A stretch of DNA of 64,000 bases, taken from positions 3,515,804 through 3,579,803 of the forward strand of contig JAEVLN010000007.1 of assembly GCA_018350325.1 (NCBI GenBank), read 5' to 3'. Below the pieces are notes generated by a model, which saw nothing but the letters and a program-made list of their open reading frames with translations, did not search any database and had not been told where the DNA came from. The translations under genes were made by a program, and so were the position numbers. Every line of letters begins with the position of its first letter. The first letter of the stretch is position 1. Shown here piece by piece: positions 14,683-25,796 of the stretch. This DNA comes from Globodera rostochiensis. Lineage: Eukaryota; Nematoda; Chromadorea; Rhabditida; Heteroderidae.

Positions 14683-16181
14683 TTAAACACCGCCAAGCAG
14701 CAGCAGCAGCAGCAGCATAAAGCTGAGAGTGACGGAAAGCGGGACGGCATCGGCACAACTTTTGAGCCTATTCGGCCTTGTGGTGCAGTTCCCTGGTTTG
14801 ACGTTCAGTTTAAGCCGTGCCGAATTGCTTTTGGTGCCCGTCGTGTGGTTGCATTTGAGGATTTGGCCATTCTTTGTGTCACACATTTCGTCAAACGCCG
14901 AATATTTGCTGCATTCATCCGTTGGGTGCCTGTCATCCGTTGTGCCGTTCGCTATTCCACAACCGTTGATGCGGAAGACGTCGTAGCCATCGTCTGGGGG
15001 CAATGGAAATTATTGAAAAAATTTAATTAATTTTTTTAAATAGAATTGGCAATGTTATGTACAACTGTTTTTTGGCATCTTATAAAATTCATTCATATCT
15101 CTGATAATCAGTCACATTTTGGCACTTTTCACTTATGCCCAGAGGTAGAGTAGGCCAAGACCGGGACTGGTACTGAAGTCTCCAATTTGGGACTGAATTT
15201 CTCTCTTATAAAATCGCGGTTTTTTTTTTCAAAATTTCAAATCTTTTGTTTTTGACCATTAGTCCCGGTTTTTTGACCGTGATTTGCTTAATTTTCCCCC
15301 TTATAATCCCGGGTTTTTAATTTTTCCCAACCCGGTCCCCGGTTTTATCTAAAAATCCCGGTCCCTACTCTACCCAGAAGTGCCATTAAAGCCGTGGAAG
15401 CCGGGCATTTGTCAGTTTTTGGGAGTTCCGTGCCTAGTTTTGGGCATGCTTTTATGCTAATTCGTGATTTGTTAAAATGACGCTCAAAAAAAAACAATTT
15501 TATAAAATTTGTGGGGCTACGGCACAGCTGAAAAGTGAAAGCCGGAACAATGTTACAGCGATTTCCAAATCTGCAAAAATTGATACCAATTTTTTTTTTG
15601 TTGGGGTTTAAACTCAGAATTAATTTTGGTAAGCCCAAAAAATATTGCAGAAAATGATTTAAAATTGGAATGAAAATGTTTTAAAAAAATTTGAAGTCAT
15701 TGAAAATAGGCCAACCCATTTTTTCTTAAAATTATAATAAACTTTTTTATAAAATTCTCACCTTCAGTGCAGTATTTAGTCACACACTCAAGGACGTTGT
15801 CATCGCATGTCTCGAGAGTTTGATTATTGAGCATTTTTTTAAATTTTCCCGATTTCTCAAAGATAACGTCAAAATAGAGGGGCAGTTCTTTGTCATTGTA
15901 CTGGTTGTCATTGTACTGGATGCCAGCAAAGCACAACGTCTCGTTTTCTGTTTAAGAATTGAATTTGACGCTGTTTTAGGCGACAACAATCCGCAAATTG
16001 CCCAATTAACCGGTGCTCAATTTTTCCAAAATGTTCGGTGTCCAATTTTTCGAAAATTTTTGGTACTCAATTTTCCGGTGCTTAATTTTCCGTACACTTT
16101 TGAAAATGGTCTAGTCTTACCAGCCAAACTGAACCGCACAATTGCGTTGAGGATGAACAGCTTGAAGACTTTGGAGACCAT
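14683..16181 (-). CDS. small secreted Ly6/three-finger-like protein, probable GPI anchor
   Basis: Three exons (16121-16181, 15762-15947, 14683-14993) join in frame with GT-AG junctions to give 185 residues. Exon 1 is a signal peptide (MVSKVFKLFILNAIVRFSLA). The mature part is Cys-rich: LCFAG near the start, ETCDD, 'VLECVTKYC', 'INGCG', then further Cys in 'DECSKY', 'EMCDTK', 'LKCNH', 'GNCTT' and 'KSCAD'. Several N-x-T/S sites are seen. The C-terminus is hydrophobic (SVTLSFMLLLLLLLGGV) directly before the stop, as in GPI-anchored proteins. The N-terminal CFxG and the GCG-type spacing fit nematode Ly6-like proteins, but a perfect C-terminal Cys-Asn motif is not obvious, so the family call is tentative. 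Role unknown; cell-surface or secreted location is inferred. Confidence 0.75.
15144..15374. mobile_element. MITE-like element in intron 2 of the Ly6-like gene
   Basis: The ends ggtagagtagg and cctactctacc are 11-bp inverted repeats. The interior contains 'accgggactggtactgaa' and inverted 'cccggtcccc' blocks. A related interior ('accgggaccagtactgaaat') appears near 51300, so it is one member of a dispersed family. The flanking bases caga occur on both sides. Confidence 0.55.
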
Positions 16182-17213
16182 TTCAATTGCTTTCAATGAA
16201 TATTCGGATTTTCCCTAAAATTTTTTCTTTTGATATTTTTTATAAAATTTTCCAAAAACATGTGAAAAATATTATATTTACAACTGTAGGAGCAAAATTA
16301 ATAAAGATAGATGAATTTTGAAGGGTTTTATGCATAAACTGACTAGATTTTGGCCATTTTTGGCACATATTTTGGTATATTTTGGGTTTTTAATACATAT
16401 TTTAGGATTTTAAGCACATAAAATCATACATATTTTGGGGTTTTAGCACATATAAATCCGATCCCTACTGATCACTTTGAAAGATTGTCGTTTATAAATC
16501 AGACAAATAAAGTTTGATTTTGATGCTAAGCATTTTAGTTTGTTTTTTTTGATATTGCTATCAATTATGCTAATAAAATAATTATTTTTTGATACTAAAA
16601 AGCTAGGTATGCTCTAGCCCTAAAACCATTGTGAGTGGGTAAATTTGAGAGCATTTATTTATGCACACCAGCGTCCCACGCCCAAGCCAATGGACGCGTT
16701 TAACACAAAATGACAACAAAATGAATGAATAATCACTAGAAAGCCCATCCACTGATCAGCCCCACCACACAAATTTCCCCCCCCCCCCCCCTCCCCCCTC
16801 TAAGTGATGACGATGACTGTTCATTTGCTGCTGTTCGACCATAAAAATGGGGGCACGGACTTTTGAGCTTTTTTATAGACGGCAAAAATAAACTGTTTGA
16901 CCATATTCCTCGATAAATTAAAAAAGTTTTGTAATTTATGCATTTTTTTACGATTTCCATTGCTTCTCCATTGTTGACTTTAACGTGTACGACGAATCAA
17001 GCAGTAATATTTTCAAAAAATTCTCAATTTTCCCTCAAAAATGAAATGTTTCACAACGCTTTAAAAAATATCGCAAAATTATGGAAAGTTAGGAAATATG
17101 GCAAATTTCCAAAATTATGGCATGCCATAAAAATAGGCCATTCTGGCCTCCCTCGTGGGGATGCTTGCAAAATCAACTTTGACACATTTTCAAGACTTTT
17201 CATAGATGGTTTT

Positions 17214-18521
17214 TTAGCAATTTTTGTTGTCATTGTGAGTTAATGACGGCATTTCTTCATTCGGTAAATATGGATCATAGCTCCCAGACTCGAAATCACT
17301 CAAAACCACTTCTATAGAGTTTCTTAGGTGCTGAAACCGATAAAACGATCAAAATTTTTTGTCGCTCCGCCTTTAAACCGGTTTTTGAACGGTTTAAAAA
17401 TTGCCAAAATTGGAGATTTTTGACCAAAATTTTATATCTTCCTGTGGACCAATTGCGTGGTTTTGAGTGATTTCGAGTCTGGGAGCTATGATCCATATTT
17501 TCCCTTCATTCATCGATTGTCTGACTCCAATGAGCAATCGGTCAAACCCCTCGGGTTCAATTTGGTTGTTGCCACTGCGATCGAATTCGGCAAACCAGGA
17601 CACATTCTTGGCAACATTTGTAGCTGCCGCAGTGCCGTTGTCGAGTTTCGACCCCAAATGATCAACGACCTCATTCAACGAAATGCTTCCGTTCTTGTCA
17701 AACATCGAACTAAATCACAATTGGTTGATCAACGAATAAAACTTAAAAGTCATATTTAATTTTTAAATAAATTACTATGTTGAAGTGTTGCCATGCTTTT
17801 GCTTCCATTTCCAGCATTGATGATGAAGAATTGCTATTTAAATTTAAAATAGGATGAAAATTCTCACGAATCCTGAAAATTGGGCACCAAAGGAAATGCG
17901 AAGTATAACATTCTTCGCCCTAAACCGAATAGGTCAAACATTGCACCAAATGAAAGCTCTCAGTGAGTAGAAGCTATCTTCAAACAGAAGCTAATCGATC
18001 AGTCTAAGCTCAAAAAAGTTATGATGAAAAAATGAAAAACTAAAAAAGGGGATTTTTTTTTGCCTTTCTATTTCTTACCAAGGGTTTCTCAGAAAAATGG
18101 TCGGGTAACTCATAGATATCGAAAAATTTTGTTATTCAATAATAAAATTTCTATTCTGTGATTGATTTTGCCAGAAAAAATTATCATAATTGTCCAAATT
18201 TTGCCAAAAATTTGTGCAAAATTGCAAATTTTGTGTTAATATTTTCTGAAAAAAGAGGTTCAAATATAAAGCCCCCCCCCCTCTAATAGACCCCCCCCCC
18301 TCTAATAGCACCCCCCTTTTTGAGGGAGAACCCCCGGGGGTTCTAATAAAGGAACGGTAAATTACTCAATTACTCAGACTTACTTTGTTAATTTATTTAA
18401 ACTCAATTACGCAGACTTACATTGTTAATTTATTTAAATTAGTCAAACTTACTTTATCGATGGTGACAAGAAACAACAATTTGATGAAGACAAAAAGAAA
18501 TAGGCCAAGTTTTATTGGCAT
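17214..18521 (-). CDS. secreted EF-hand protein, interrupted by a MITE
   Basis: The start ATG (18519-18521) gives a strong signal peptide (MPIKLGLFLFVF...) with donor AAA|GTAAGT; exon 1 is 18453-18521. A middle exon is 17776-17833 and the EF-hand exon begins at 17709. That exon reads 'MFDKNGSISLNEVV' and then 'FAEFDRSGNNQIEPEGF', which are Ca-binding-loop-like sequences with the D-x-N/S-G-x-I pattern. A 241-bp element (17263-17503) sits in the exon. Without it and one target copy the frame would run on for a short polar tail to TAA 17214-17216. With it, the frame runs through the element to a stop at 17394-17396. The junction of the middle exon with the EF-hand exon is off by one base in my model, so a further exon or a frameshift may exist. 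Function beyond calcium binding is unknown. Confidence 0.5.
17263..17503. mobile_element. 241-bp hAT-like MITE inside the EF-hand exon
   Basis: The terminal inverted repeats are about 47 bp (left start ggtaaatatggatcatag, right end the complement with one change). Both flanks carry the 8-bp cttcattc (17255-17262 and 17504-17511). An 8-bp duplication is typical of hAT-type insertions. It has no coding capacity. Confidence 0.85.
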
Positions 18522-19286
18522 TTCTTAAGCAGAAAAGTTTATTAAGTTGAATGAAATTACGGATTTTCATTTCATAATTTTAATAACATTTATAAAAATT
18601 AAAATAATTAACGCACATTATAAGCCCTGATACTTAGTTTTATAGTGCCTTTAAGGAATTGTTTTAATGCCTTTTAAAAGTATAAATAAAAAAATTAATT
18701 CAGCGAATGTTTTTAGACACATTATAAAGCAATAAAAGATTCTCAGCTACAATCTTTTTATTTCCTTTTTTAAAAAATCCAAAAGTTACTTTTATGGGTT
18801 TATTTGCTTACCGGAAATTTTGCTTCCGGGAGCGGGAACGGAATTTCAAGCTAAGCGGGAAGGGAGCGGATTACCGCCTTTTTCCCGCTTCTATCTATAA
18901 AATTCTCATTAATTTTTAATAGGAGTCTCGCGGGAGAAAGTTTCTCAATCCAAATTTTATTTATAAAAATATGTTTTTAAATGCATTTAGGTCTGGGGTC
19001 GCAAAACAACAAGGATCACCAAGTTTTTTAAACATACAAATGGTGGCCATAAAAGTGGTGAACAACCAAATTACACAATCATCACGCTTCTTTTGCCTTT
19101 TTAGCTTGTTGTATCGACTCAAAAGAAGAGCAATTTTTCTGAATGCGCATCAAAAAGGTGCGCTCTTGTTTCTTGCTGATTAACAATAATTTATATTTAT
19201 TAATTAAAAATAACGAGTGCCTCCATCTTTTAGCACTCTTTCATGGTGCAATAATGCGTGCCGCTAGTTATTTTGCGTGCTGGGTT
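18250..19286. other. 5' flank of EF-hand gene with C-run and duplicated block
   Basis: Poly-C runs at about 18271-18316 alternate with 'tctaatag'. At 18360-18450 a roughly 48-bp unit ('actcagacttactttgttaatttatttaaa') is duplicated just 3' of exon 1. Between 18522 and 19286 nothing coding is supported. Confidence 0.4.
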
Positions 19287-19906
19287 TTTCCTAAATTCCG
19301 CCACTATGGGCGTTTCCTAAATCCGCCAGGGTGTTTCCTAAATCCGCCACATATGTTTTATGAAGTAGTTTTAGACCTCATAACTTTATTCATACCTCAC
19401 TAATTCACTTAAACCTTATACCATTAGAAAGCTCAAGATCAGTAGAAACTATTTGTAAAATTAAACTAAGCTGTAAATCAAAGTTTAAGAAAGTTATGAT
19501 CAGAAACCCACGAAAAAGCCTGATTTTTGGCATTTTACATTATAGATACATATCAAACCACTTCGACTTTGCTGTAATGCTTTCTCTATTCATTAGAGCT
19601 TTGCATTGGTATAAGGATTAAGTGATTTATTGCGGTTTCAAAAAAGTTATAAGCTAAAACTGCCAAAAATCAGGCTTTTTCGTGGGTTTCTGATCATAAC
19701 TTTCTTAAACTTTGATTTACAGCTTAGTTTAGTTTTACAAATAGTTTCTACTGATCTTGCGCTTTATAATGGTATAAGGTTTAAGTGAATTAGTGAGGTA
19801 TGAATAAAGTTATGAGGTCTAAAACTACTTCATAAAACATATGTGGCGGATTTAGGAAACGCCCTGGCGGATTTAGGAAACGCCCATAGTGGCGGAATTT
19901 AGGAAA
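19287..19906. mobile_element. 620-bp foldback element
   Basis: The two halves are long inverted copies: tttcctaaattccgccac at the left end matches the complement at the right, and the match runs about 250 bases inward on each side. A loop of roughly 100 bases lies near 19600. Subterminal direct repeats of 'cctaaatccgccag' occur in both arms. There is no open frame. The whole could form a single large hairpin. Confidence 0.85.
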
Positions 19907-21041
19907 CGACCTAGCACCGTTATTTTGTTGTCATCAAACGGAACAAATTCAACTACCAAAGTCGTCGCCTCATTCTTTTACCTCCTTTTTTAACCTCTTT
20001 CAGTTCCTTCTTGATTTCATTCAGCCCCTTTGACCTTTTTTAGCTTCTTTTTGACTTAGCTTCTTGACTTCTGGCAGCTCTTTCTCATTCTCATTCATGC
20101 TAGCGGGCATCTTTTGTTGCCATTATTTGGTGGTGATCGCCGAAAGACAAAGACAATTCCACCCAAAAGGGATTTTTTAGTTTTTGAATCGTAAATTCTG
20201 AAAATAAATAATCTTAAGGCAAAATGTGTATTCTGTTGTTAATACCAGTTATATTACGACAAAAAACATAGGTCGAATGGGTTAATCAAGTTTTGTACCT
20301 GCCTTAGGCGCAAATCAAAAAAATTTGCTCTTGGTGGACAGCTGAAATGGTTGTAACAATTGGTTAACATTTTTTATTTGTTTCAAAATTTAAGAAAAAA
20401 ATCATATGGGGACCCTTTTGTTTTGTAATTTTTAAATCAAGACCAATTTTTTTAGCAATTCCATCAAAATCTTCAAAAAATTCTCCGGGCCCCTCCCATT
20501 TGTAAAAAGCTTCAAAAAATGGTTGCAAATCCCTTAACAAATTAAGTAAAAATTCAAAATTTTCTCACGGCGCCTATCGGCACCGCCGACCCCCAGATGT
20601 AAAGCAGAATTCTCAAAAAAATTATAAATTATAAATAAATGAATGGAGGTTTAATCGTTTGTTGGAAAAATTTTTCGCCCGGTACAAACTCAGCACTGTG
20701 ATCCCTTAGTTCAAAAGCTCAAATTATTTCCAAAAACAAAAAACCATTCAAAGCAAAGATTTTGTTGCTGCTGGGACATCAACGACGACCGAAATGACCA
20801 TGTGGACCACCAGAACTACTTTTATGGTGCGCAACTAAATGGATTTACCAAATAAAGATTAGTGTTCGGCAAATGCTTAATTTTAAAAGAACAAAAAAGT
20901 TAAATATTTTTATGTCATTTCCTCCACCCATAAACAAAAAGAGTTTATTTACTACTACAACCAACCACCCTGGTCAAGACCGGGAAAACAATTCTAAATT
21001 TGCATTTTGCACAAAAAAGTGACTTTTTTTTGTTCTCTTCT
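19907..21041. other. gene-poor stretch with one SINE-core palindrome
   Basis: A GC palindrome 'cggcgcctatcggcaccgcc' lies at 20568-20589, the same core as in four other places in the window. A short plus-strand frame near 20765-20850 is Asp/Asn-rich but has no splice or start support. Nothing else is recognised. Confidence 0.4.
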
Positions 21042-21394
21042 TTGTCCTGTGCGCCCGTTCCCATCGTGGAATGGGTGAAAAGCCACCTAAAATGCACAAA
21101 TTTATTCATCTAAGTCCGCGGCGGGATTTAAATGATGTGGCCGTTGTTGTCCACGACCACTACGTCACTGTTGCGGATTTCACCCGCAATCCGGTTCAGC
21201 GCGCCAAAAAATTGCTCGTCGCCTTCAAACGGAGATGGCGGCCGTTGTTTGATTTGATTGCGCATTTGAGCGGCTTGCTGCAATAGTTGCTGATGTGCTC
21301 CAATTTGGCCCATCTGATTGAGGCTCAGGCCAAGTCGCCGCATTGTTTGGATGGTTTGTTGTAGTTGTTGTTGTTGTTGTTGTTGCATGTTCAT
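21042..21394 (-). pseudogene. Fic-domain gene fragment, copy 1
   Basis: The minus strand encodes a Gln-rich start (MNMQQQQQQQLQQ), then 'RPPSPFEGDEQFFGALNRI' and 'VVVVDNNGHII', then an in-frame TAA followed by 'IPPRT'. Downstream, after a TTTTAG acceptor, 21042-21086 encodes VAFHPFHDGNGRTG, the catalytic Fic motif HxFx(D/E)GNGR. The segment that should lie between (present in copy 2 as 'LEVERLVAQFC...AAWRIH') is missing, and the frame is lost straight after the motif. Fic enzymes transfer AMP to target hydroxyls; this copy cannot encode a complete domain. Confidence 0.75.
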
Positions 21395-23520
21395 TTTTTA
21401 AAATTTGTTGAAACAGTTCTTTCTAAAATAATTTTTTAAATGTTAACCATTAAGCAAAAAGAATCAATTCAATCGCAATAAAATCGGATGGAGTGGGGTG
21501 CGGAAGGAGTGGTGTTTTTACCAACTCAAAAGTGTTACTTTTGTTGAATAATTCGAAAAAGGGTGGCCAAGTGATAACGAAAGCAGATATGCAATTTACA
21601 TTTTGAACGTTTGGTGCAATATTACGAACAAACTTTTTAAATTAAAATCGTAATTTAATTAATTAAGTTTAAATCTTGATTTACTCACAAAAGATTGAAT
21701 TAATTGGCGTTTAATCCATTTTTCAAATATCGTCTATTCTAGAACAAACTATTTCTTGTAGAATATCCCACAAATTCATAAATAATAGTTTATAGATAAT
21801 TAGCAGGGATGCTACTTTTAGGTAAGAAAAATTGGAGAATAGGTACCTAAATAGGTGAGAAAAAAATGCCAAAATAGGTACTAAATAGGTACAAAAACCG
21901 TGAAATAGGTACAAAAATAGGTAAGTAAAAAATTTTTACCGAAAATTTTTAAACACCAAACAAAAAAGGGGATTATAAATAAAAGCATATTTTGGGGTTT
22001 CGAGCATATTTTGGCATTTTTCATCGATTTCTGACTGTTTGAAAAAATAATTCATATTTAACGATAGCCTTTTAGTCATTTTCGAAAAAAATCCATAAAA
22101 CTCGCATAAAAAATAAGGAAACAAATTCGGCGCTGAAAAGGCCGCGCCCAAATGGCGCTGGAGCCGAAATGGCCAGAGTGATGAGTTGATCTGGCGTTTA
22201 AAACTACGGAATTGCCATTCGGTATTTTTGGTGCACATTTTGGCTTTTTTTGGCATTTTCAGCAGAATTATATTAAAAAAATTCAAAAACCTGAAAATAG
22301 GTAACAAAAAGGTCGAAATAGGTAGAAAAATAGGTACCTAGGTAATAGGTAGAAAAAGTCGAAATAGGTAAAAATAGTTATTATAAAGTCCATTCTAGGA
22401 GCTTCAAATTGAGCTAAAAATGTGTTTTTTGTGCTTAACTCAGCGTGCCAAGTTCGCAGAAAAAAATAGGTATTTACCTAAAAGTAGCATCCCTGATAAT
22501 TAGGAAATATGTTTAAAAGTGATAATTAGGAAATATGATAAATTTCACACTTGTTACAAAAAGCACAAGTAGTAAGTACCTTCTTTGGGTAAAAAGTAGA
22601 ATACCAAAACTATTTCTTATAATCCCACAAATTCATAAATAATAGTTTATAGATAATTAAAAAATATAATAAATTTGACAATTTAAATGTTACGAAAAGC
22701 ACAAGTAACCTTCTTGTGTAAAAAGTAGTTACTTAAATTATTTCTTATCCGACAAATTCATAGAAAAATTTTCATAAAAAATACAATAAATTCGAATTTA
22801 TTTGTCAAATCCTTCATAGAATTTCGTGCCTTTTTAGGCGCCTATTTTGCAAATTTCTTGCCTAAAAGTAGCTGCCGCCTATACATGTAAAAAACAAATT
22901 TTTAAGTTATTATTGTTATTTTTAAATTTTTTGCTTATAAACCCGGATTTTTGAAGCCTAATTTGGCATTTGGGGGGGGGGGAGGGAGAGTGAGCGAATA
23001 TTGATGGTCTTTGTTCTGTTTTGGTTGGAGATGGGCATGGAGCCGGACCGGAGGACACACTCTGGGAAATGAACAGACTGTGGTGGTGGCCACTTTAACG
23101 AACGGGCTGTGGGGGAGGGCACTCTTTGGAAATAAAGCGACTGTGCGGGGGGGGTTAACGATTGGGTCAGGGAGTTGCATTCATTCAGTAGGCGGCAGAA
23201 CAGCGACGGAATGGACCCCGGCTCCCCTAGCAGGACGAGGGCAGGAAGATGCGTTGAATGAACGGCGGGGGTTGATGGACGACGGAGAATGGGGGGGGGG
23301 AGGTGACCTCAACTCTCAAATGCTTATCCTGCCGCCTACCTAATAAAAGATGGGGGAGAAGAAACATTTGACCAAAAAAATTTTGGATTTTTTTGTACAA
23401 ACCCAAAACTTTTGTATAATTTTGTAGCAAACCCGGAGGCCAGTAGGAACGGTATTTGGTTGGCGAGCAGCAGAACAACACAATAATGTTGCTGCTTTGG
23501 AGAGTCCCGGAAATAATAGC
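21128..23520. repeat. segmental duplication, copy 1
   Basis: This segment matches 27215-28345 in the same orientation: the Fic 5' exon, the 'cataaataatagtttatagataattag' region and the block 'ggagttgcattcattcagc' to 'gcaggacgagggcaggaaga' (about 23162-23252 against 28008-28087). Copy 1 is longer because of an inserted 692-bp element and extra material at 22500-22930. Confidence 0.85.
21804..22495. mobile_element. 692-bp hAT-like element
   Basis: Terminal inverted repeats cagggatgctacttttaggta and its complement, with an 8-bp duplication ataattag on both sides (21796-21803 and 22496-22503). The interior has many 'aaataggta' repeats and no transposase. The duplicated segment near 27790 has the uninterrupted site (tagataattaggaaatatg), which fixes the boundaries. 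Confidence 0.92.
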
Positions 23521-23717
23521 TCAAAAAATGTGTTTTTTTACATGTAAAAATTCAGTAGGGGAATTTTTAGCCAAGACATTTGCAAAAAGGTGCCTAAAAA
23601 GCAAGGAATTTTTACCCAAAGAAAGCTGACAAATGAATAGGTAGTTAAATGCGTAAAAAAAAGCAAAAGGCAATTGGCCTTAATCTTTTTGCACGTCAGG
23701 CCCGTAAACTATTATAT

Positions 23718-23855
23718 AGAGTTAGTCACGGTTGTTTAACCGAACCAAAACCGAAAAACGGCTTTTTTTGGCCCAAAAATCGAAAACCGGGGTTCGTAAA
23801 ACCGGCCTAACTGAAAACCGGTACACCCGGTTTAAAACCGACCGTGACAAAGCCT
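23718..23855. mobile_element. 138-bp MITE-like element
   Basis: It begins agagttagtcacggt and ends accgtgacaaagcct, with the same ten bases actattatat on both sides (23708-23717, 23856-23865). The interior is made of 'aaaaccg' repeats in both orientations. Similar 'aaccgaaccgaa' material occurs near 26040-26120. Confidence 0.65.
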
Positions 23856-24339
23856 ACTATTATATTTTATACAACTCACTTTTTTCTTGCCTGTAGCCCA
23901 AAGACCTTTAGACTGGAGAATAAAGAAAGAACTGAAGATAACGATGAAATTTTGATAAGACATTTTGCCGATTAAGCCAAAATCGTCCATTACGTCGAGT
24001 TGAAAACGACAGACATTTTGCCCTAGTTTAATTTTTTTGCTAAGGTGAGAATTTTCAATTAATTACAAATAAACATAACAAATTTTTTTGAATTATCGGC
24101 GAAATTTGCACTTGGCGAAATGCCCGATGTGGATCTTTTCTTGACTGACGGTCCAAAAACCCTAAATTCAATGTAATTTTCTCAAGTAAATAAGTATGGA
24201 ACATGCCGGTATCAAAGATTGAGAAATAAATTGGGAATGCTTTCTCGTTCATTTCCTGCAGTCTTTTTTTGTCGACAAAATCCCAAAACTCGGTAAAATT
24301 TCGTCGACCGAGATATCACAAAAAATCGGTAAATACCCA

Positions 24340-24480
24340 ATTCGTTTTTGGCCAATTCGTTTTTTACCCAATTCGTTTTTGACCCAATTCGTTTTTTTGG
24401 GACGATTCGTTTTTTTTGGGACGATTCGTTTTTTTTGGGACGATTCGTTTTTTTTGGAACGATTCGTTTTTTGGGATAAA
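24340..24480. repeat. short tandem repeat of about 19 bp
   Basis: Units of the type 'gggacgattcgtttttttt' and 'acccaattcgttttt' follow each other next to the left end of the transposon at 24500. Confidence 0.8.
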
Positions 24481-24499
24481 AGAAAACGAGTTTTTTACA

Positions 24500-25643
24500 C
24501 TTTTTTTTTTTTAATTTTCCGTTTTAATGAATTAGAAAACAAAAAATAATCAAAATTCGCATTAAACAAAATGAAGGCACGATTTATTGAACATTGAATA
24601 GACTGCATAACAAATATATTTTTGAAGAACCGGTATTGAAAATTCTTTGGGATAAACAAAAGCAAACTTTTAAACTCAAACAACGACATCAACTTCTTCA
24701 TCAAACTGAGGTGCAACATTTTCAACATCTTCGGCATCCGATAATGCGGCAAGAAGTCCATTTTCGTCCAGACTCGCCTCCGCCAGTTCTCTTGCCGACT
24801 CATCCATCATAATTTCTTCAACTTCTGCACGACGGACTGGATTAAACCCAATCAAACGTCCGATTCGTCCGTAATACTGCGTCATCGCTTCATGAAACTG
24901 GTCTTCGTCAAAGTCGGTATTCAGAAAATTGGTGATGTGCTGCTTTTGGTACGCAATGTCTCCGTCGATCTCTTCGGTAAGAGCGAATGGACGCGGAGGT
25001 GGCTGCCTTCCTTCATCAATTGCAACAGCATTCTCTTCATCAGCATGACTCACTTCCTACAGAATTCACAAATTTAGTACCTTCTTGGTAGCCCTTGCAT
25101 TACCACACGCGTGGTCTCGAATTTTGGTGCGTTCATCTTGCGGTTTGTCACTGTACTTCTGCGCCACACGACATTCAATTCTGACCTTCGCAGAGGCCGT
25201 GTTTTCCCGCGATCCAAGCGCTAATTCTGCTTGAACTTTTCGTCTCTCCTTGAATAAGTGAATGATGTGCAAATTAGCATGAAAATTATCTTCCAACTTC
25301 AATTCCTAAAATCTTGGTCCTCTGTATTGGCTGACAGAAATGCGCATATTTGGAGCCTTCGTCCATCCATCCGCTTTCCGTCGCTTTTCGCGCTGGCAAT
25401 TTGGCATCGCTCGGCACCTCTTTCTTGTCCCTTATCCTTCTGCACCCTGTACAGACATAGCGCTGTTGTCCATCTTCACTTTTTTTCCCAGCACACGTCC
25501 ATGTGTAGCAGAGATTTGGATTTTCGGGATAATCAGAAATCATTAATGATTTGGAGCCTAATCGATTACTAAACAATTCCATATTCACCTATAGAAATTT
25601 TAATGTTTTTTTAATTCATTAAAACGGAAAATTAAAAAAAAAG
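24500..25643. mobile_element. 1.14-kb terminal-inverted-repeat DNA transposon
   Basis: The left end (24500-24534) and right end (25611-25643) are inverted copies of about 32 bases, with the core ttaattttccgttttaatga. The element carries one gene on the minus strand. A clear target duplication could not be read because the ends are T/A runs. It lies right after the Fic motif exon of copy 2 (transcript direction). Confidence 0.85.
24676..25582 (-). CDS. transposon-borne Cys/His zinc-binding-like protein
   Basis: Open segments read from ATG 25580-25582 (MELFSNRLGSK...) to the stop before 24676, with ATG just after a TTCTATAG acceptor. The first part has 'CYTWTCAGKK', 'YVCTGCRRIRDKKE' and 'YAHFCQPI', a C-C-C-C-H-C set that looks zinc-binding and resembles the N-terminal finger regions of nematode transposon proteins. 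The second part is charged (FKERRKVQAELALGSRE) and the third is acidic (EEIDGDIAY, FDEEVDVVV). The first junction (about 25305) shifts frame after a TTTTAG; the second (about 25060) has a 24-base GT...AG gap that is unusually short for an intron. So this may be a gene with tiny introns or a lightly decayed one. No catalytic DDE/D triad was seen. Confidence 0.55.
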
Positions 25644-25796
25644 TATGGGAAGGCCAGCGTGGCTTGAAGGAAAAATTGTGTACGGGAAGGGGTTGGTTTG
25701 GAAGGTTAGGCTTACAACATTAGGAATAAAAAGTTTTTGTGCCAAAAAAATTTTGTTTGCAAATAAATTCCAAATTAAACAATGCAAAAAATCTAC

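Noticed and set aside
17214..17216. Certain assignment of the EF-hand stop codon
   Set aside because: The exon model upstream is off by one base, so the original stop is only inferred.
22935..23343. Gly-rich or Pro-rich protein in the GC-rich block
   Set aside because: Duplicated at 27.9 kb with G-run length changes that break every frame; no splice or start support.
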